64,000 bases of DNA, taken from Pseudomonadota bacterium (GTDB taxonomy: Bacteria; Pseudomonadota; Alphaproteobacteria; Rhodobacterales; Rhodobacteraceae). Where the stretch lies: NCBI GenBank assembly GCA_018240425.1, contig JAFEFU010000059.1:41379-105378 (forward strand), given 5' to 3'. Under the pieces are notes generated by a model, which worked only from the letters and a program-made list of their open reading frames with translations, made no database searches and was not told the origin of the DNA. The position numbers and the translations under genes are program-made. This document shows, one piece after another, positions 43,945 to 56,654 of this stretch (position 1 is its first letter; each line of letters opens with the position of its first letter).

Positions 43945-44559
43945 ATGGACACCCGCCATCCCCCGCCCCTGCCTTCCGACGATCTTGCCGCCCTGATCGG
44001 CTCGCGGCTCTGTCATGACCTTATCAGCCCTCTCGGCGGGATCGGCAACGGGGTCGAGCTTCTTGCCCTCTCCGGCGCCGCCGGGCCCGAGATGGCGCTG
44101 ATCGCCGAAAGCGTGCGCAGCGCCAACGCCCGCATCCGCTTCTTCCGCCTCGCCTTCGGCGCGGCCGAGGGCGGCCAGACGGTCGGCCGGGGCGAAATCC
44201 TGTCGATCCTCGGCGACATGGCCCACGGCGGCCGGCTGGCGATCGACTGGCAGCCCCAGGGCCCCGTCCCCCGGCCCGAGGCCAAGCTTGCCTTCCTTGG
44301 CCTTCTCTGCCTCGAGACCGCCCTGCCCTACGGCGGCCGGATCACGGTCGGCACGGCAGGCCCCGCCTGGACGCTCTGCGCCCGCGGCGACCGGCTGAAG
44401 GCCGATCCGGCGCTCTGGTCGCGCCTCGCCGGGGACACCCCTGCCGGGCCGCTGTCCGCCGCCCATGTCCAGTTCGCGCTCGTCGCCGCCGAGGCGCACC
44501 GCCGTACCCGCCGCCTCGCCGTCCTCACCGGCGCCGACACGATCACCCTCGGCTTCTAG
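43945..44559 (+). CDS. chpT: histidine phosphotransferase ChpT
   Basis: A 204-residue phosphotransferase that passes phosphate from the hybrid kinase CckA to CtrA and CpdR. The phosphoacceptor is His24 in [18 protein letters not shown]. The C-terminal part is a degenerate HATPase-like fold without a full ATP site, as known for ChpT. GAGGACAAG lies ahead of the ATG. The stop codon overlaps the convergent proA stop. In Rhodobacteraceae this relay controls motility and gene-transfer-agent genes; that is known of the family and not visible here. Confidence 0.9.
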   Translation: MDTRHPPPLPSDDLAALIGSRLCHDLISPLGGIGNGVELLALSGAAGPEMALIAESVRSANARIRFFRLAFGAAEGGQTVGRGEILSILGDMAHGGRLAIDWQPQGPVPRPEAKLAFLGLLCLETALPYGGRITVGTAGPAWTLCARGDRLKADPALWSRLAGDTPAGPLSAAHVQFALVAAEAHRRTRRLAVLTGADTITLGF

Positions 44560-45812
44560 GGCCTGACCGTCCCGTCGCCGGTCACCAGATACTTGAAGCT
44601 GGTCAGCTGCTCGGCCCCGACCGGCCCGCGCGCATGCAGCTTGCCGGTGGCGATGCCGATCTCGGCCCCCATGCCGAACTCGCCGCCGTCGGCGAACTGG
44701 GTCGAGGCATTGCGCATCAGGATCGCGCTGTCGAGCTGGGTGAAGAACCGCTCGGCGGTGGCGTCGTTCTCGGTCAGGATCGCCTCGGTATGCTGCGAGC
44801 CGTACTTGCGGATATGGGCGATCGCCTCATCCACCCCGTCGACCAGCCTGGCGGCAATGATCCTGTCCAGGAACTCGCGGCCGAAATCCTCGGGCGCGGC
44901 CTTCACCGTGCCCTTGACCTTCAGAAGCTCGCCCTCGGTCCGGACCTCGACCCCCGCCGCCAGCAGATCCTCGATCAGGACCGGCCCGTGCTGCGTGTAG
45001 AACCGCCAGTCGATCAGCAGGCACTCGGCCGCCCCGCAGACACCGGTGCGCCGGGTCTTGGCGTTCAGCACCACCCGGCGCGCCTTTTCCAGATCGGCGT
45101 CGCGGTCGGCATAGACATGGCAGATGCCTTCCAGATGGGCAAAGACCGGCACCCGCGCCTCGGTCTGCACGAGGCCCACCAGCCCCTTGCCGCCCCTCGG
45201 CACGATCACGTCGATCAGGCCCACCGCGCGCAGCATGGCGCCCACCGCCGCCCGGTCGCGGGTCGGGACCAGCTGGATCGCCGCCTCGGGCAGCCCCGCC
45301 CCGCGCAGCCCCGCGACCATGCACTCATGGATCGCCGTCGAGGAATGGAAACTCTCGCTGCCCGCGCGCAGGATCACCGCATTGCCGGCCTTCAGGCACA
45401 GGGCGCCCGCATCCGCGGTCACGTTCGGCCGGCTCTCGTAGATCACGCCGACCACGCCGAGCGGCGTCCGCACCCGCCGGATGTTCAGCCCCGAGGGCAT
45501 GTCCCATTCGGCGATGACCTGCCCCACCGGATCCTTCTGCTCGGCCACCGTGCGCAGGCCGTCGACGATGCCCCTCAGCCGCCCATCGTCCAGGGAGAGC
45601 CGGTCGGTCATCGCCGCGCTCAGCCCCTTGGCCCCGGCCGCCGCCAGATCCTCGCAATTGGCATCAAGGATCGCCTGCCGCCGGTCCCAGACCGCCTGGG
45701 CCGCGCCGATCAGCGCCGCATACTTGCGCTCCTGCGAGGCAAAGGCCAGCTCCGCCGCCGCCGCCCGCGCCCTGGCCCCCATCTCCGCGATCAGATCCGT
45801 GGTTTCGCTCAC
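44556..45812 (-). CDS. proA: gamma-glutamyl phosphate reductase
   Basis: A 418-residue aldehyde-dehydrogenase-superfamily enzyme that reduces gamma-glutamyl phosphate to glutamate semialdehyde in proline synthesis. The catalytic Cys lies in [13 protein letters not shown], and VPRGGKGL and the [15 protein letters not shown] segment are typical. It lies downstream of proB with a 68-bp gap that holds a dispersed repeat. Its stop overlaps the convergent chpT stop. Confidence 0.95.
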   Translation of the reverse strand: MSETTDLIAEMGARARAAAAELAFASQERKYAALIGAAQAVWDRRQAILDANCEDLAAAGAKGLSAAMTDRLSLDDGRLRGIVDGLRTVAEQKDPVGQVIAEWDMPSGLNIRRVRTPLGVVGVIYESRPNVTADAGALCLKAGNAVILRAGSESFHSSTAIHECMVAGLRGAGLPEAAIQLVPTRDRAAVGAMLRAVGLIDVIVPRGGKGLVGLVQTEARVPVFAHLEGICHVYADRDADLEKARRVVLNAKTRRTGVCGAAECLLIDWRFYTQHGPVLIEDLLAAGVEVRTEGELLKVKGTVKAAPEDFGREFLDRIIAARLVDGVDEAIAHIRKYGSQHTEAILTENDATAERFFTQLDSAILMRNASTQFADGGEFGMGAEIGIATGKLHARGPVGAEQLTSFKYLVTGDGTVRP

Positions 45813-45830
45813 CCGCCGCCCCTTTTTCCT

Positions 45831-45875
45831 TGGCCAGATACTCCACGGGGGTCCGGGGGTGTGAAACCCCCGGCC
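45831..45875. repeat. variant of the short dispersed GC-rich repeat
   Basis: Read on the minus strand this segment contains GGGGGTTTCACACCCCCGG followed by ACCCCCGTGGAGTATCTGGCCA. It resembles the 45-bp units at 35363 and 48088 (hairpin, CCCCGGG-like, then GATATTTGGGCCA). It lies between proB and proA and could terminate or process the transcript. Confidence 0.5.
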
Positions 45876-45880
45876 CGCGC

Positions 45881-48658
<2,778 letters not shown>

Positions 48659-48665
48659 GGCAACC

Positions 48666-49205
48666 TCACCCCATCTTCTTCACATAGGTCCAGGTCGCGA
48701 CCTTGGCGCCGCGCGCCACCGACCAGGCCTCGGCGTCGCCCAGATAGTCGAAGCCGGCGTTGACGAGCACGCGCGCCGAGCCGGGATTGTCCTGGAACAC
48801 CTCGGCGAAGAACGTGCGCGAGGCATGCGGGTTGGCCGCGACCAGCGCCTGCACCGCCTCGGACGCAAATCCGGTGTTCCACAGGCCAGGCGCCACCCAG
48901 AAGCCGATCTCGGACTGGTCGCGGTCGAGCCGGGTCAGGCTCGCCAGCCCCAGAACCTCGGCCTGGCCCAGGGCCGATCCGTCCATGACCCACACATCCT
49001 CGTCGCGGCCCTCCGCGAGGGCGCGGGCGACGAAGGCCTCGGCCGCGCCGGGCGGCAGGGGATGGGGGATGGCCCGGGTTCCCTCGGCCAGGCGCCGGTC
49101 AGAGGTGTAGAGCGCGACCAGGCCCGCATCGGCGGCGCGCATCGGGCGCAGGGTGAACCGCGGGGTTTCAATGGCGGGCTGAAATGCGATCTGTTCAGGT
49201 CTCAC
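48666..49205 (-). CDS. GNAT-family N-acetyltransferase
   Basis: A 179-residue acetyltransferase related to RimJ/RimL. Its core is IGFWVAPGLWNTGFASEAVQALV. The usual Q/R-x2-G-x-G/A loop reads GLWNTGFA, so the acetyl-CoA loop is altered. A GTG start is chosen because GGAGAG lies 6 bases upstream; an ATG is not available in a plausible position. It is directly upstream of another GNAT gene. Confidence 0.8.
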   Translation of the reverse strand: MRPEQIAFQPAIETPRFTLRPMRAADAGLVALYTSDRRLAEGTRAIPHPLPPGAAEAFVARALAEGRDEDVWVMDGSALGQAEVLGLASLTRLDRDQSEIGFWVAPGLWNTGFASEAVQALVAANPHASRTFFAEVFQDNPGSARVLVNAGFDYLGDAEAWSVARGAKVATWTYVKKMG

Positions 49206-49701
49206 GTCTTCTCTCCTACGAAAACCGTGATCCTGCCGGGCAGTCAAAGCCCCGGCGGAACGAGCGTGGGCCGCGCGGGGCGCGGGGGCAAGCCTGTCGT
49301 GCAGGCTGGCTGCGGATTTCATCAGTTGCATGACAGACCCCGCTGGGCTGGAAGGGCGGTGACGGATCGGGCCGGAGGCCGCGGCGCGCACTCTCTCACG
49401 GAAAGCTGACCAATTTCCGGATGTTGGCGGGCCGCGGCAATCACCGGCGGCACCGGCGCGCTGCGGGAGTCCCGCGGCGAAGCCCACCGGCCGGGGCGCG
49501 GCCGGTCGCGGCCGCTGCGTCAACAATCGTCGGGCCTTGCGCAGGCTGTTTCCAAGCCGCCCGGACACCGCCCGCGGCGCCCTGCCCGAGTCCCGGCGGG
49601 CGCCGCCCGTCCCGTTCCGTCTGCCGGTGATCCATCACCCGTTCCCCTGCGCTCTCGTTCCTGCGCCGGAACCCCACAGACGCGCGCCCCGCGAACGGGA
49701 A
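49206..49701. other. non-coding GC-rich spacer
   Basis: There is no supportable gene in this stretch between the GNAT gene and rpmA. It holds GC-rich imperfect hairpins (for example around CGGCCGGGGCGCGGCCGG near 49486-49504). No tRNA, SRP RNA or repeat copy was recognised. Confidence 0.5.
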
Positions 49702-49730
49702 GGGGGACCGGCGTTTCCGCCGATCCCCCC
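49702..49730 (-). terminator. terminator of rplU-rpmA
   Basis: A hairpin with arms GGGGGACCGGCG and CGCCGATCCCCC (loop TTTC) lies about 30 bases past the rpmA stop. Only a short T-rich run follows, so it is a likely rather than certain terminator. Confidence 0.65.
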
Positions 49731-49758
49731 TGAACGTGCATCCGTTCGGTTTGTCGGC

Positions 49759-50028
49759 TTACTCGGCCGCCTCCGCCTTGGGGAGAACCGAGATGAAGGT
49801 GCGGCCCTTGAGGCCCTTCCTGAAGGTCACATGGCCTTCGGCGGTCGCGAAGATCGTGTGGTCGCGGCCCATGCCGACGCCGTCGCCCGGGAACCAGGTG
49901 GTGCCGCGCTGGCGGACGATGATGTTGCCGGGAATCGCCTTCTCGCCGCCATAGAGCTTCACGCCGAGGCGCCGGCCCGCGGAATCGCGGCCGTTGCGCG
50001 AGGAGCCGCCTGCTTTCTTGTGTGCCAT
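49759..50028 (-). CDS. rpmA: 50S ribosomal protein L27
   Basis: An 89-residue ribosomal protein with the classic N-terminus [20 protein letters not shown], whose first residues reach the peptidyl-transferase centre. The core [21 protein letters not shown] is intact. It is second in rplU-rpmA, 14 bases after rplU. Confidence 0.97.
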   Translation of the reverse strand: MAHKKAGGSSRNGRDSAGRRLGVKLYGGEKAIPGNIIVRQRGTTWFPGDGVGMGRDHTIFATAEGHVTFRKGLKGRTFISVLPKAEAAE

Positions 50029-50042
50029 TGGTCAGACTCCTC

Positions 50043-50483
50043 TCAAGCGTCGGCTTTTTTCGTCGCGCGCTTGGCCTTGGGGGCCTCGGCGGCGGCGGGG
50101 GCGTTGTTGTGGGCGGCGACGCGGGCGGCGTGCGTGCCGGTCGCGGCGGCGACGCCGGACTTGTCCGCGCCCGAGGCGAGGATCTCGGTCACCCGCACCA
50201 GCGTCAGCTTCTGGCGGTGGCCGCGCGTGCGCTGCGAGGAATGCTTGCGGCGGCGCTTGTGATAGGTGATGACCTTGTCGGCCTTGATGGTGTCGATGAC
50301 CTCGGCCTGGACCGCGGCGCCCGCCACCAGCGGCGCGCCGAGAACGGCCTTGTCGCCGCCGATCATCAGAATCTCGTTGAACTGGACTTTGTCGCCAGCG
50401 CTTGCGGCAATCAGTTCGACGCGCAGCACATCGCCCGCCTGAACCTTGTATTGCTTGCCGCCCGTCTTGAGGACCGCGAACAT
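50043..50483 (-). CDS. rplU: 50S ribosomal protein L21 with C-terminal extension
   Basis: A 146-residue protein. Residues 1-102 are L21 (MFAVLKTGGKQYKV, RRKHSSQRTRGHRQ). The remaining 44 residues form an Ala/Lys-rich tail ending KAKRATKKADA, longer than the E. coli protein (103 residues). Extended tails occur in alphaproteobacterial L21. AAGGAAAGG precedes the ATG. Confidence 0.96.
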   Translation of the reverse strand: MFAVLKTGGKQYKVQAGDVLRVELIAASAGDKVQFNEILMIGGDKAVLGAPLVAGAAVQAEVIDTIKADKVITYHKRRRKHSSQRTRGHRQKLTLVRVTEILASGADKSGVAAATGTHAARVAAHNNAPAAAEAPKAKRATKKADA

Positions 50484-50678
50484 GGGCCTTTCCTTCATCC
50501 GTTTCCGCGCCCTGTGGCCCCGGTTTCCCGGCGTTCGCTGGCTTTCGCCGCCTCGGACAGCGCGCCCCGCGATGGGGGCGTCATTGCAAGAACTAAGCCC
50601 CCGCGAGTCGGACGACCGGCCGGGACCGGGCGCTTATCGGCGAGAGGGCGGCCCTTGTCAACAGCCGACGTACCGGGC

Positions 50679-51719
50679 TCAGGCCCTGGTCTCCAGCCGG
50701 TTGTGGCGGATCGAGGACAGAAGCGCCAGCCCGATCAGCCCGGCGCCGATCAGGCCCGTCACCATCTCGGGGATCGCCCAGAGGGTCTGGGCGAACATGA
50801 TGACCGACAGGACCAGGATCGAATAGAAGGCCCCATGCTCGAGATAGCGGAACTGCGCCAAGGTCTTGCGCTCGACCAGCATGATCGTCATCGACCGGAC
50901 GTACATCGCCCCGATCCCGAGGCCGATAGCGATCAGGAACAGGTTGTGGGTCAGGGCGAATGCGCCGATCACCCCGTCGAACGAGAAGGAGGCGTCCAGC
51001 ACCTCGAGGTAGAGAAACGCCCCCAACCCCGCCTGCGCCCCCGCCGTCAGCATCATCCGCCGCCGGTCGAGGACATGGCCGATCGCCTCGACCAGAAGGA
51101 AGGTCAGAAGCCCGCCCGCCGAGGCGAAAAGGAAATCGTCGCGGGTGACGCCGGGCAAAAGGCTGGCAAACAGCATCATCGTGCCCAGGACGAAGGCGAC
51201 CTCCAGCCCGCGGATATTGGCGCAGCGGCGCAGCTGGCATTCGACGCTGCGGATCCAGTCGACCTCCTTGGCCTCATCCACAAAATAATTCAGCGCCACC
51301 ATCATCAGGAAACTGCCGCCGAAGGCCGCGATCGACAGGTGCGCACTGCCGATGATGTGCGAATATTCGTCGGGGTCGAGCGCCGCCAGCCGCACGGCCT
51401 CGATCGGCGAGACATGGGCGGCGACCACGACGATCAGCAAGGGAAAGATGATCCGCATCCCGAAGACCGCGATCAGGATGCCCCAGGTCAGGAATCGTTT
51501 CTGCCAGAGGGCCGACATGCCGCGCAGGATGTTGGCGTTGACGATGGCATTGTCGAACGAGAGCGAGATTTCCAGGACCGCGAGGACCGTCCCGATCATC
51601 AGGAACGAGAACATCCCCGCCAGCGAGTCGGTCGCCGCCCAACCCAGAAGTGCTGCCAGCACAAGGCCAAGAAAGGTCACGAGGAAGGCCCAACGGAAAT
51701 AATGCAGGCTGGCGGTCAT
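50679..51719 (-). CDS. DUF475/TerC-family integral membrane protein
   Basis: A 346-residue membrane protein with about nine hydrophobic spans. The TerC-like repeat is visible twice: LEISLSFDNAIVNANIL and LDASFSFDGVIGAFAL, each with the acidic SFD(N/G) motif thought to bind metal. The family is linked to metal (Mn) homeostasis and tellurite resistance; the substrate is not known here. Confidence 0.88.
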   Translation of the reverse strand: MTASLHYFRWAFLVTFLGLVLAALLGWAATDSLAGMFSFLMIGTVLAVLEISLSFDNAIVNANILRGMSALWQKRFLTWGILIAVFGMRIIFPLLIVVVAAHVSPIEAVRLAALDPDEYSHIIGSAHLSIAAFGGSFLMMVALNYFVDEAKEVDWIRSVECQLRRCANIRGLEVAFVLGTMMLFASLLPGVTRDDFLFASAGGLLTFLLVEAIGHVLDRRRMMLTAGAQAGLGAFLYLEVLDASFSFDGVIGAFALTHNLFLIAIGLGIGAMYVRSMTIMLVERKTLAQFRYLEHGAFYSILVLSVIMFAQTLWAIPEMVTGLIGAGLIGLALLSSIRHNRLETRA

Positions 51720-51879
51720 CGGCGTCTCCGGCAGGCGGCGGGCCCGGTTCGGCCGGCCCCAGTCCGTCGGAAATAGGAAGCCCGCGCGCCCGCCGCAAGA
51801 CACCGGCCGCCATAAGGGGCGAAGTTGACGGAAGGCCGGCCCCGTCCGCGGCCTTCCGGTCACGCCTCAGGCCGGCGGG

Positions 51880-52839
51880 TCACAGCCAGCGCCGCCAGCG
51901 GAAGACCGCGTAGGTCAGCCCGGCCGAGCCGATCATCAGCGCCAGCGACAGGGCGAACCCCCAGTCCGAGGCGAGGAAGGGGATGCGCGCGAAATTCATC
52001 CCGAAGACCGAGGCGATAAGCGTCGGGGGCAGGAACAGGCACGCGACCACCGACAGGATGCGCGCGGTCAGGTTCTGCGCGAGGTTCACCATGCCCATCG
52101 TCGCGTCCGAGGCGAACGACAGCCGCATCGCGATGAAGTCGCCATGCACCTCGAGCGCCTGAAGGTCGCGCAGCTGCGCCTTGACGTGCAGGCGCAGCCC
52201 CCTGGAGTCGGGCCGCTCGTCCAGCGACTGCATGTAGTAGGCCAGCGCCCGCTTGAGGGTCAGAAGCCCGAGCCGCACCCGGCTCAGCACCTCTCCCTGC
52301 GCGCCGATGGTGCCGAGCGCCTGCTCCAGCACCGCCACCCGCTGGGCGGCGGCCTGGCCGAAGACCTGGCGCGCGGTCGCGTCCAGCTTGTGCCCCACCG
52401 CCTCGAGATGATCGGCCTGGCGCCCGAGGATCTCCTCGACCAGCCCCAGAAACAGCGCGCCCGCCCCGCGGAAGCCGGCGCTGCTCTTGTCGGCGCGGGT
52501 CGGGAAGGTCTCGAGCGGGCGCGGCGTGTGGTGGCGCACCGTGATCAGCCGCTCGGCGGTCAGGATCATCGCCACCGGCGACAGGACCGGCAGGCGGTCG
52601 GGGCTGAGGCCCGAGAGAACCACGATCATGTAGTCGGCCCCCGCCTCGCGGTAGAGGCGGTTCGAGATCTCGATCTCCTCCATCTCGGCCAGGGTCGGCA
52701 CCTCCAGCCCCAGGGCCTCGACCTCGGCGACCTCCTCGGGGCTCGGGCAGAAAAGGTCGATCCACAGTGCCCGCCGCACATCGCCGTCCCCGGTCAGGAG
52801 TTCCAGCCCCTGTTCGCCCGGCGCATAAAGATAGATCAT
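51880..52839 (-). CDS. corA: CorA-type magnesium/cobalt transporter
   Basis: A 319-residue channel. A large cytoplasmic N-terminal domain with a long helix precedes two C-terminal transmembrane segments, with the signature GMN in VFGMNF just after the first. Neutral pore and gating residues are as expected. The start MIYLYAPGEQ was chosen by the usual N-terminus. It lies next to two tRNA genes on the same strand. Confidence 0.92.
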   Translation of the reverse strand: MIYLYAPGEQGLELLTGDGDVRRALWIDLFCPSPEEVAEVEALGLEVPTLAEMEEIEISNRLYREAGADYMIVVLSGLSPDRLPVLSPVAMILTAERLITVRHHTPRPLETFPTRADKSSAGFRGAGALFLGLVEEILGRQADHLEAVGHKLDATARQVFGQAAAQRVAVLEQALGTIGAQGEVLSRVRLGLLTLKRALAYYMQSLDERPDSRGLRLHVKAQLRDLQALEVHGDFIAMRLSFASDATMGMVNLAQNLTARILSVVACLFLPPTLIASVFGMNFARIPFLASDWGFALSLALMIGSAGLTYAVFRWRRWL

Positions 52840-52996
52840 GCCGCACCCCGCCCTTCGCCGGGGCCATGACCGCGCCCCACGCCTGCCAATCGTGCCCCGC
52901 CACGAGTCGGGGAGTTTGCTTGGCTTTACCCCGCCGGCGCCCGGCTTGCCAGCCGGTCGCCCCGGCGAGAAGGCGGCAGCGGGCGGATGGCGCGAA

Positions 52997-53072
52997 TGGT
53001 GGGTGATGAGAGGCTCGAACTCCCGACATCTTCGGTGTAAGCGAAGCGCTCTACCAACTGAGCTAATCACCC
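52997..53072 (-). tRNA. tRNA-Val (anticodon TAC)
   Basis: Cloverleaf read on the minus strand: acceptor GGGTGAT/ATCACCC, D arm GCTC-AGTTGGTA-GAGC, anticodon stem CTTCG/CGAAG with loop CTTACAC and anticodon TAC at 53037-53039, T arm GGGAG-TTCGAGC-CTCTC, and encoded CCA. All stems pair, with one G-T. Confidence 0.97.
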
Positions 53073-53193
53073 GCCGCAGGCGGGATTAGACGGTTCGCGG
53101 CCCGAGGGCAAGTGTCCGTCCTGCCGACCCCGCGTCCCGTCGCCCCCCGTCCGGCCGACCCCGCCGTTGGCGGCGGTCGCGCGCACCGCAATG

Positions 53194-53222
53194 AAAAACG
53201 CGCCCTCTGGGGGGCGCGTTTT
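53194..53222. terminator. terminator between the tRNA-Val genes
   Basis: AAAACGCGCCC and GGGCGCGTTTT form a long stem ending in T runs on both strands, a strong bidirectional intrinsic terminator. It lies about 10 bases past the 3' end of tRNA-Val(CAC). Confidence 0.85.
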
Positions 53223-53231
53223 CGGGGATGA

Positions 53232-53306
53232 TGGTGGGCGATAACGGATTTGAACCGCTGACATCTTCGATGTGAACGAAGCGCTCTACCGCTGAGCTAA
53301 TCGCCC
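53232..53306 (-). tRNA. tRNA-Val (anticodon CAC)
   Basis: Acceptor GGGCGAT/ATCGCCC, D arm GCTC-AGCGGTA-GAGC, anticodon stem CTTCG/CGAAG with loop TTCACAT and anticodon CAC at 53272-53274, T arm AGCGG-TTCAAAT-CCGTT, and encoded CCA. The anticodon and acceptor arms closely match the neighbouring tRNA-Val(TAC), suggesting an old duplication. Confidence 0.97.
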
Positions 53307-53324
53307 GGTGGCGGCCATCTAGCC

Positions 53325-53822
53325 TTATTCCGGCGGCTCTGCAAGATCATCTTCGCTGTCGTCGCGCGCCTTCTTGCCACCCCCGCCGCGCTTGAGCTTG
53401 ATGGTCAGCATCGCCCCGTTGGCCGCGTCCTTGGTGCGGTTCACCCGCACCCGGCCAAGGGGCGGCAGGATCAGCGATTCCCCCGCCGCCAGCGCATCGC
53501 CGAGGACGGCAAGCAGCGCCTCGACCACCGGCTTCGCATCCTTCTTCCTGACATCCGCCCGCGCCGCGACCCGGTCGAGCAGTTCCTTCAGCTTCAGCAC
53601 CGGCCGGTCGGCGGCCGCGGCCTTTGCAGAACCGGATTTCGCGGCACCTGCCTTCACTGCACCGGCCTCCGCCGGCGCGGCCTTCACTGCACCGGCCTTC
53701 GCCGGCGCGGCCTTCACTGCACCTGCCTTCACTGCACCGGCCTTCGCCGGCGCGGCCCTCGTGCCCGCAGGCTTCCTCGCACCTGCCGGTCTGGCCGTGG
53801 CGGCGGTCGGCTCTTTCGTCAT
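53325..53822 (-). CDS. HU-family DNA-binding protein with lysine/alanine-rich N-terminal tail
   Basis: A 165-residue protein. Residues 1-72 form a histone-H1-like tail with repeated AGAVKA and APAKAGAVK units. Residues 74-150 form an HU/IHF-type domain (LKLKELLDRVAARADVRKKDAKPVVEALLAVLGDAL, with LPPLGRVRVNRTKD as the DNA arm), and the end is acidic (DDSEDDLAEPPE). The family fixes its role as nucleoid protein. The tail arose from short tandem duplication visible in the DNA. Lysine-rich tails condense or modulate chromatin in other bacteria, by analogy. Confidence 0.88.
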   Translation of the reverse strand: MTKEPTAATARPAGARKPAGTRAAPAKAGAVKAGAVKAAPAKAGAVKAAPAEAGAVKAGAAKSGSAKAAAADRPVLKLKELLDRVAARADVRKKDAKPVVEALLAVLGDALAAGESLILPPLGRVRVNRTKDAANGAMLTIKLKRGGGGKKARDDSEDDLAEPPE

Positions 53823-54018
53823 GGTCCCTGCCCTCCCCGCGCCGGCCCGCCCGGCGCCTCCGCGCCGACCTTAAAGCCTGTCCGGCAAAAGTGGAGTCCG
53901 GTTTTGCCGCGCGGCAGGCGCAACCGCGAGACCCGGGGGCGCATCGGCACGGTCGTCAGCCCCTGTCGCGGGGCGCGCGCGGGGGGCCGCCGGGCGGCCG
54001 GCGCCCGCCCATGCGAAA

Positions 54019-54040
54019 GGGGCGCCCCCGCGGGCGCCCC
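54019..54040 (-). terminator. terminator of lon
   Basis: GGGGCGCCC-CCGC-GGGCGCCCC forms a 9-bp stem with a 4-base loop. On the minus strand it is followed by TTTCG, about 20 bases beyond the lon stop. Confidence 0.75.
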
Positions 54041-54060
54041 CCGTTGTCTGCGTCCCGGCC

Positions 54061-56466
54061 TCAGTGGGCGACCGCCGCCGCCCCCTCGCCCGAGGCCGCC
54101 GCGGCCTTGGCGGCCAGCTCCTCGGCGGCCTCGTCCCAGACGATCGGCACCGGCTGGCGCACCAGCGCCCGGGCCAGAACCTCGCGCACATGCGAAACCG
54201 GCACGATCTCGAGACCCGCCTTCACGTTGTCGGGGATCTCGGGCAGGTCGCGGGCGTTCTCCTCGGGGATGAAGACCGTCCTGATCCCGCCGCGCCGCGC
54301 GGCCAGCAGCTTTTCCTTCAGGCCGCCGATGGGCAGCGCATTGCCGCGCAGCGTCACCTCTCCGGTCATGGCGATGTCCTTCCTGACCGGGATGCCGGTC
54401 AGGACCGAGACGATCGAGGTGACCATCGCCAGGCCCGCCGACGGCCCGTCCTTGGGCGTCGCCCCTTCGGGCACATGGACGTGGATGTCGCTCTTCTCGA
54501 AGATCGGCGGCTTCACCCCCAGCTCGGGACTGACCGAACGGACGTAGCTGACCGCCGCCTCGATACTTTCCTTCATCACCTCGCCCAGCTTGCCGGTGGT
54601 CTTCATCCGGCCCTTGCCGGGCAGCCGCAGCGCCTCGATCTGCAGAAGATCGCCGCCGACCGAGGTCCAGGCCAGGCCGGTCACGACGCCGACCTGATCC
54701 TCCTTCTCGGCCAGGCCATAGCGGAAGCGCTTGACCCCCAGATAGTCCTCAAGCACCGCGGGCGTGATCTCGACCCTGGCCACGTCCTTCTTGAGGATCC
54801 TGGTCAGGCCCTTGCGCGCCAGCTTCGAGATCTCGCGCTCGAGGTTCCTCACCCCGGCCTCGCGGGTATAGGTGCGGATCATCTCGGTCAGCGCCGCATC
54901 GGTGACGCTGAACTCGCCCTTCTTCAGACCGTGGTTCTTGATCTGCTTGGGCAGAAGGTGCTGCTTGGCGATCTCGCGCTTTTCATCCTCGGTGTAGCCT
55001 TCCAGCGGGATGATCTCCATCCGGTCCAGAAGCGGCCCCGGCATGTTGTAGCTGTTGGCCGTGGTGATGAACATCACGCTCGACAGGTCGTATTCCACTT
55101 CGAGATAGTGGTCGACGAAGGTCGAGTTCTGTTCGGGGTCGAGAACCTCGAGCATCGCGCTCGCCGGGTCGCCGCGGAAGTCCTGGCCCATCTTGTCGAT
55201 CTCGTCGAGCAGGATGAGGGGATTGGTGGTCTTGGCCTTCTTCAGCGCCTGGATGATCTTGCCGGGCATCGAGCCGATGTAGGTGCGCCGGTGGCCCCTG
55301 ATCTCCGATTCGTCCCGGACACCGCCGAGCGAGATGCGGATGAACTCGCGTCCCGTCGCCCGCGCGACCGACTTGCCGAGCGAGGTCTTGCCGACGCCGG
55401 GCGGCCCGACGAGGCACAGGATCGGCCCCTTCAGCGCGGCGCTGCGCGACTGGACCGCCAGATATTCGACGATCCGCTCCTTGACCTTCTCCAGCCCGTA
55501 ATGGTCGGCGTCCAGAACCCCCTGCGCCGCGCGCAGATCCTTCTTGACCCGGCTCTTGACGCCCCAGGGCAGCGACAGAAGCCAGTCGAGATAGTTCCTG
55601 ACCACGGTGGCCTCGGCAGACATGGGCGACATGGCCTTCAGCTTCTTCAGCTCGGCCTCGGCCTTGTCGCGCGCCTCCTTCGAGAACTTGGTCCTGGCGA
55701 TCTTCTCGGCCAGTTCGTTCAGCTCGTTCTGGCCCTCCTCGCCGTCGCCCAGCTCCTTCTGGATCGCCTTCATCTGCTCGTTGAGATAATACTCGCGCTG
55801 CGTCTTCTCCATCTGGGTCTTGACGCGGCTCTTGATCTTCTTCTCGACCTGCAGGACCGACATCTCGCCCTGCATCAGGCCGTAGACCTTCTCCAGCCGC
55901 TCGCCGACGTCGAGCGTTTCCAGCAGCTCCTGCTTCTGGCCGACCTCGACGCCGAGGTGGCCCGACACCAGGTCGGCCAGCTTCGGCGGGTCGCGGGTCT
56001 CGGCCACCGCCGACAGCGCCTCCTCGGGGACGTTCTTCCTGATCTTGGCGTATTTCTCGAACTCCTCGGCGACCGAGCGCAAGAGCGCCTCGACCGCCGC
56101 CGCATCGCCCGGCGTCTCCTCGAGCGCCTCGGCGCGGGCCTCGAAGAACGAGGGGTTGTCGGCGAACTCGGTGATCCTCACCCGCGAGCGGCCCTCGACC
56201 AGCACCTTCACCGTGCCGTCGGGCAGCTTCAGAAGCTGCAGGACATTGGCCAGAACTCCGGTCTTGTAGATGCCGTCGGTGGCCGGATCGTCGACGGTCG
56301 GGTCGATCTGCGAGCAGAGCAGGATCTGGCGGTCGTCCTGCATCACCTCTTCCAGCGCCCGGACCGACTTCTCGCGACCGACGAACAGGGGCACGATCAT
56401 GTGCGGAAAGACCACGATGTCGCGCAGCGGCAGCACCGGGTAGCTCTGGGCTTTCATTTCAGTCAT
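54061..56466 (-). CDS. lon: ATP-dependent protease Lon
   Basis: An 801-residue AAA+ serine protease. The N-terminal LON substrate domain (about 10-200) is followed by a coiled coil, the ATPase with Walker [14 protein letters not shown], and the C-terminal protease with the catalytic Ser in [10 protein letters not shown] and Lys in [10 protein letters not shown]. Length is standard. AAGGAAA precedes the start. It degrades misfolded and regulatory proteins; Lon also limits LuxR-type regulators and CtrA-related proteins in some bacteria, a known family link and no evidence for it here. Confidence 0.97.
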   Translation of the reverse strand: MTEMKAQSYPVLPLRDIVVFPHMIVPLFVGREKSVRALEEVMQDDRQILLCSQIDPTVDDPATDGIYKTGVLANVLQLLKLPDGTVKVLVEGRSRVRITEFADNPSFFEARAEALEETPGDAAAVEALLRSVAEEFEKYAKIRKNVPEEALSAVAETRDPPKLADLVSGHLGVEVGQKQELLETLDVGERLEKVYGLMQGEMSVLQVEKKIKSRVKTQMEKTQREYYLNEQMKAIQKELGDGEEGQNELNELAEKIARTKFSKEARDKAEAELKKLKAMSPMSAEATVVRNYLDWLLSLPWGVKSRVKKDLRAAQGVLDADHYGLEKVKERIVEYLAVQSRSAALKGPILCLVGPPGVGKTSLGKSVARATGREFIRISLGGVRDESEIRGHRRTYIGSMPGKIIQALKKAKTTNPLILLDEIDKMGQDFRGDPASAMLEVLDPEQNSTFVDHYLEVEYDLSSVMFITTANSYNMPGPLLDRMEIIPLEGYTEDEKREIAKQHLLPKQIKNHGLKKGEFSVTDAALTEMIRTYTREAGVRNLEREISKLARKGLTRILKKDVARVEITPAVLEDYLGVKRFRYGLAEKEDQVGVVTGLAWTSVGGDLLQIEALRLPGKGRMKTTGKLGEVMKESIEAAVSYVRSVSPELGVKPPIFEKSDIHVHVPEGATPKDGPSAGLAMVTSIVSVLTGIPVRKDIAMTGEVTLRGNALPIGGLKEKLLAARRGGIRTVFIPEENARDLPEIPDNVKAGLEIVPVSHVREVLARALVRQPVPIVWDEAAEELAAKAAAASGEGAAAVAH

Positions 56467-56654
56467 CGCGTTTCCTTTCAGGCGGGAAAGCACCGGCCCC
56501 GGTCATCGGCAGCACCCGGCTTTCCCCGGCTCAGGTTCCCTATCTAGGCGCGGGCGGCACCGGGTTCAACGGCGCCTGCCCGCGTTCGCCGCGACAATAG
56601 CCGCCGGGGGTCCCGGCGCAAGCGGACTTTGCGCCGGGGGCCGTCGGCAGGGCC
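56467..56654. other. lon promoter region
   Basis: A non-coding stretch upstream of lon. GC-rich sequence precedes the start, and no confident heat-shock promoter could be assigned by eye. It ends at the dispersed repeat. Confidence 0.4.

Noticed and set aside
44556..44559. Frameshift between chpT and proA
   Set aside because: The overlap is a simple convergent overlap of two stop codons (CTAG). Both proteins are full length.
49206..49758. SRP RNA or other stable RNA in the largest gene-free gap
   Set aside because: No GGAAGGAAGCA-type SRP core or tRNA cloverleaf could be found.
54064..56547. Open plus-strand frame opposite lon
   Set aside because: Lon is certain on the minus strand. The antisense product is a composition artefact.
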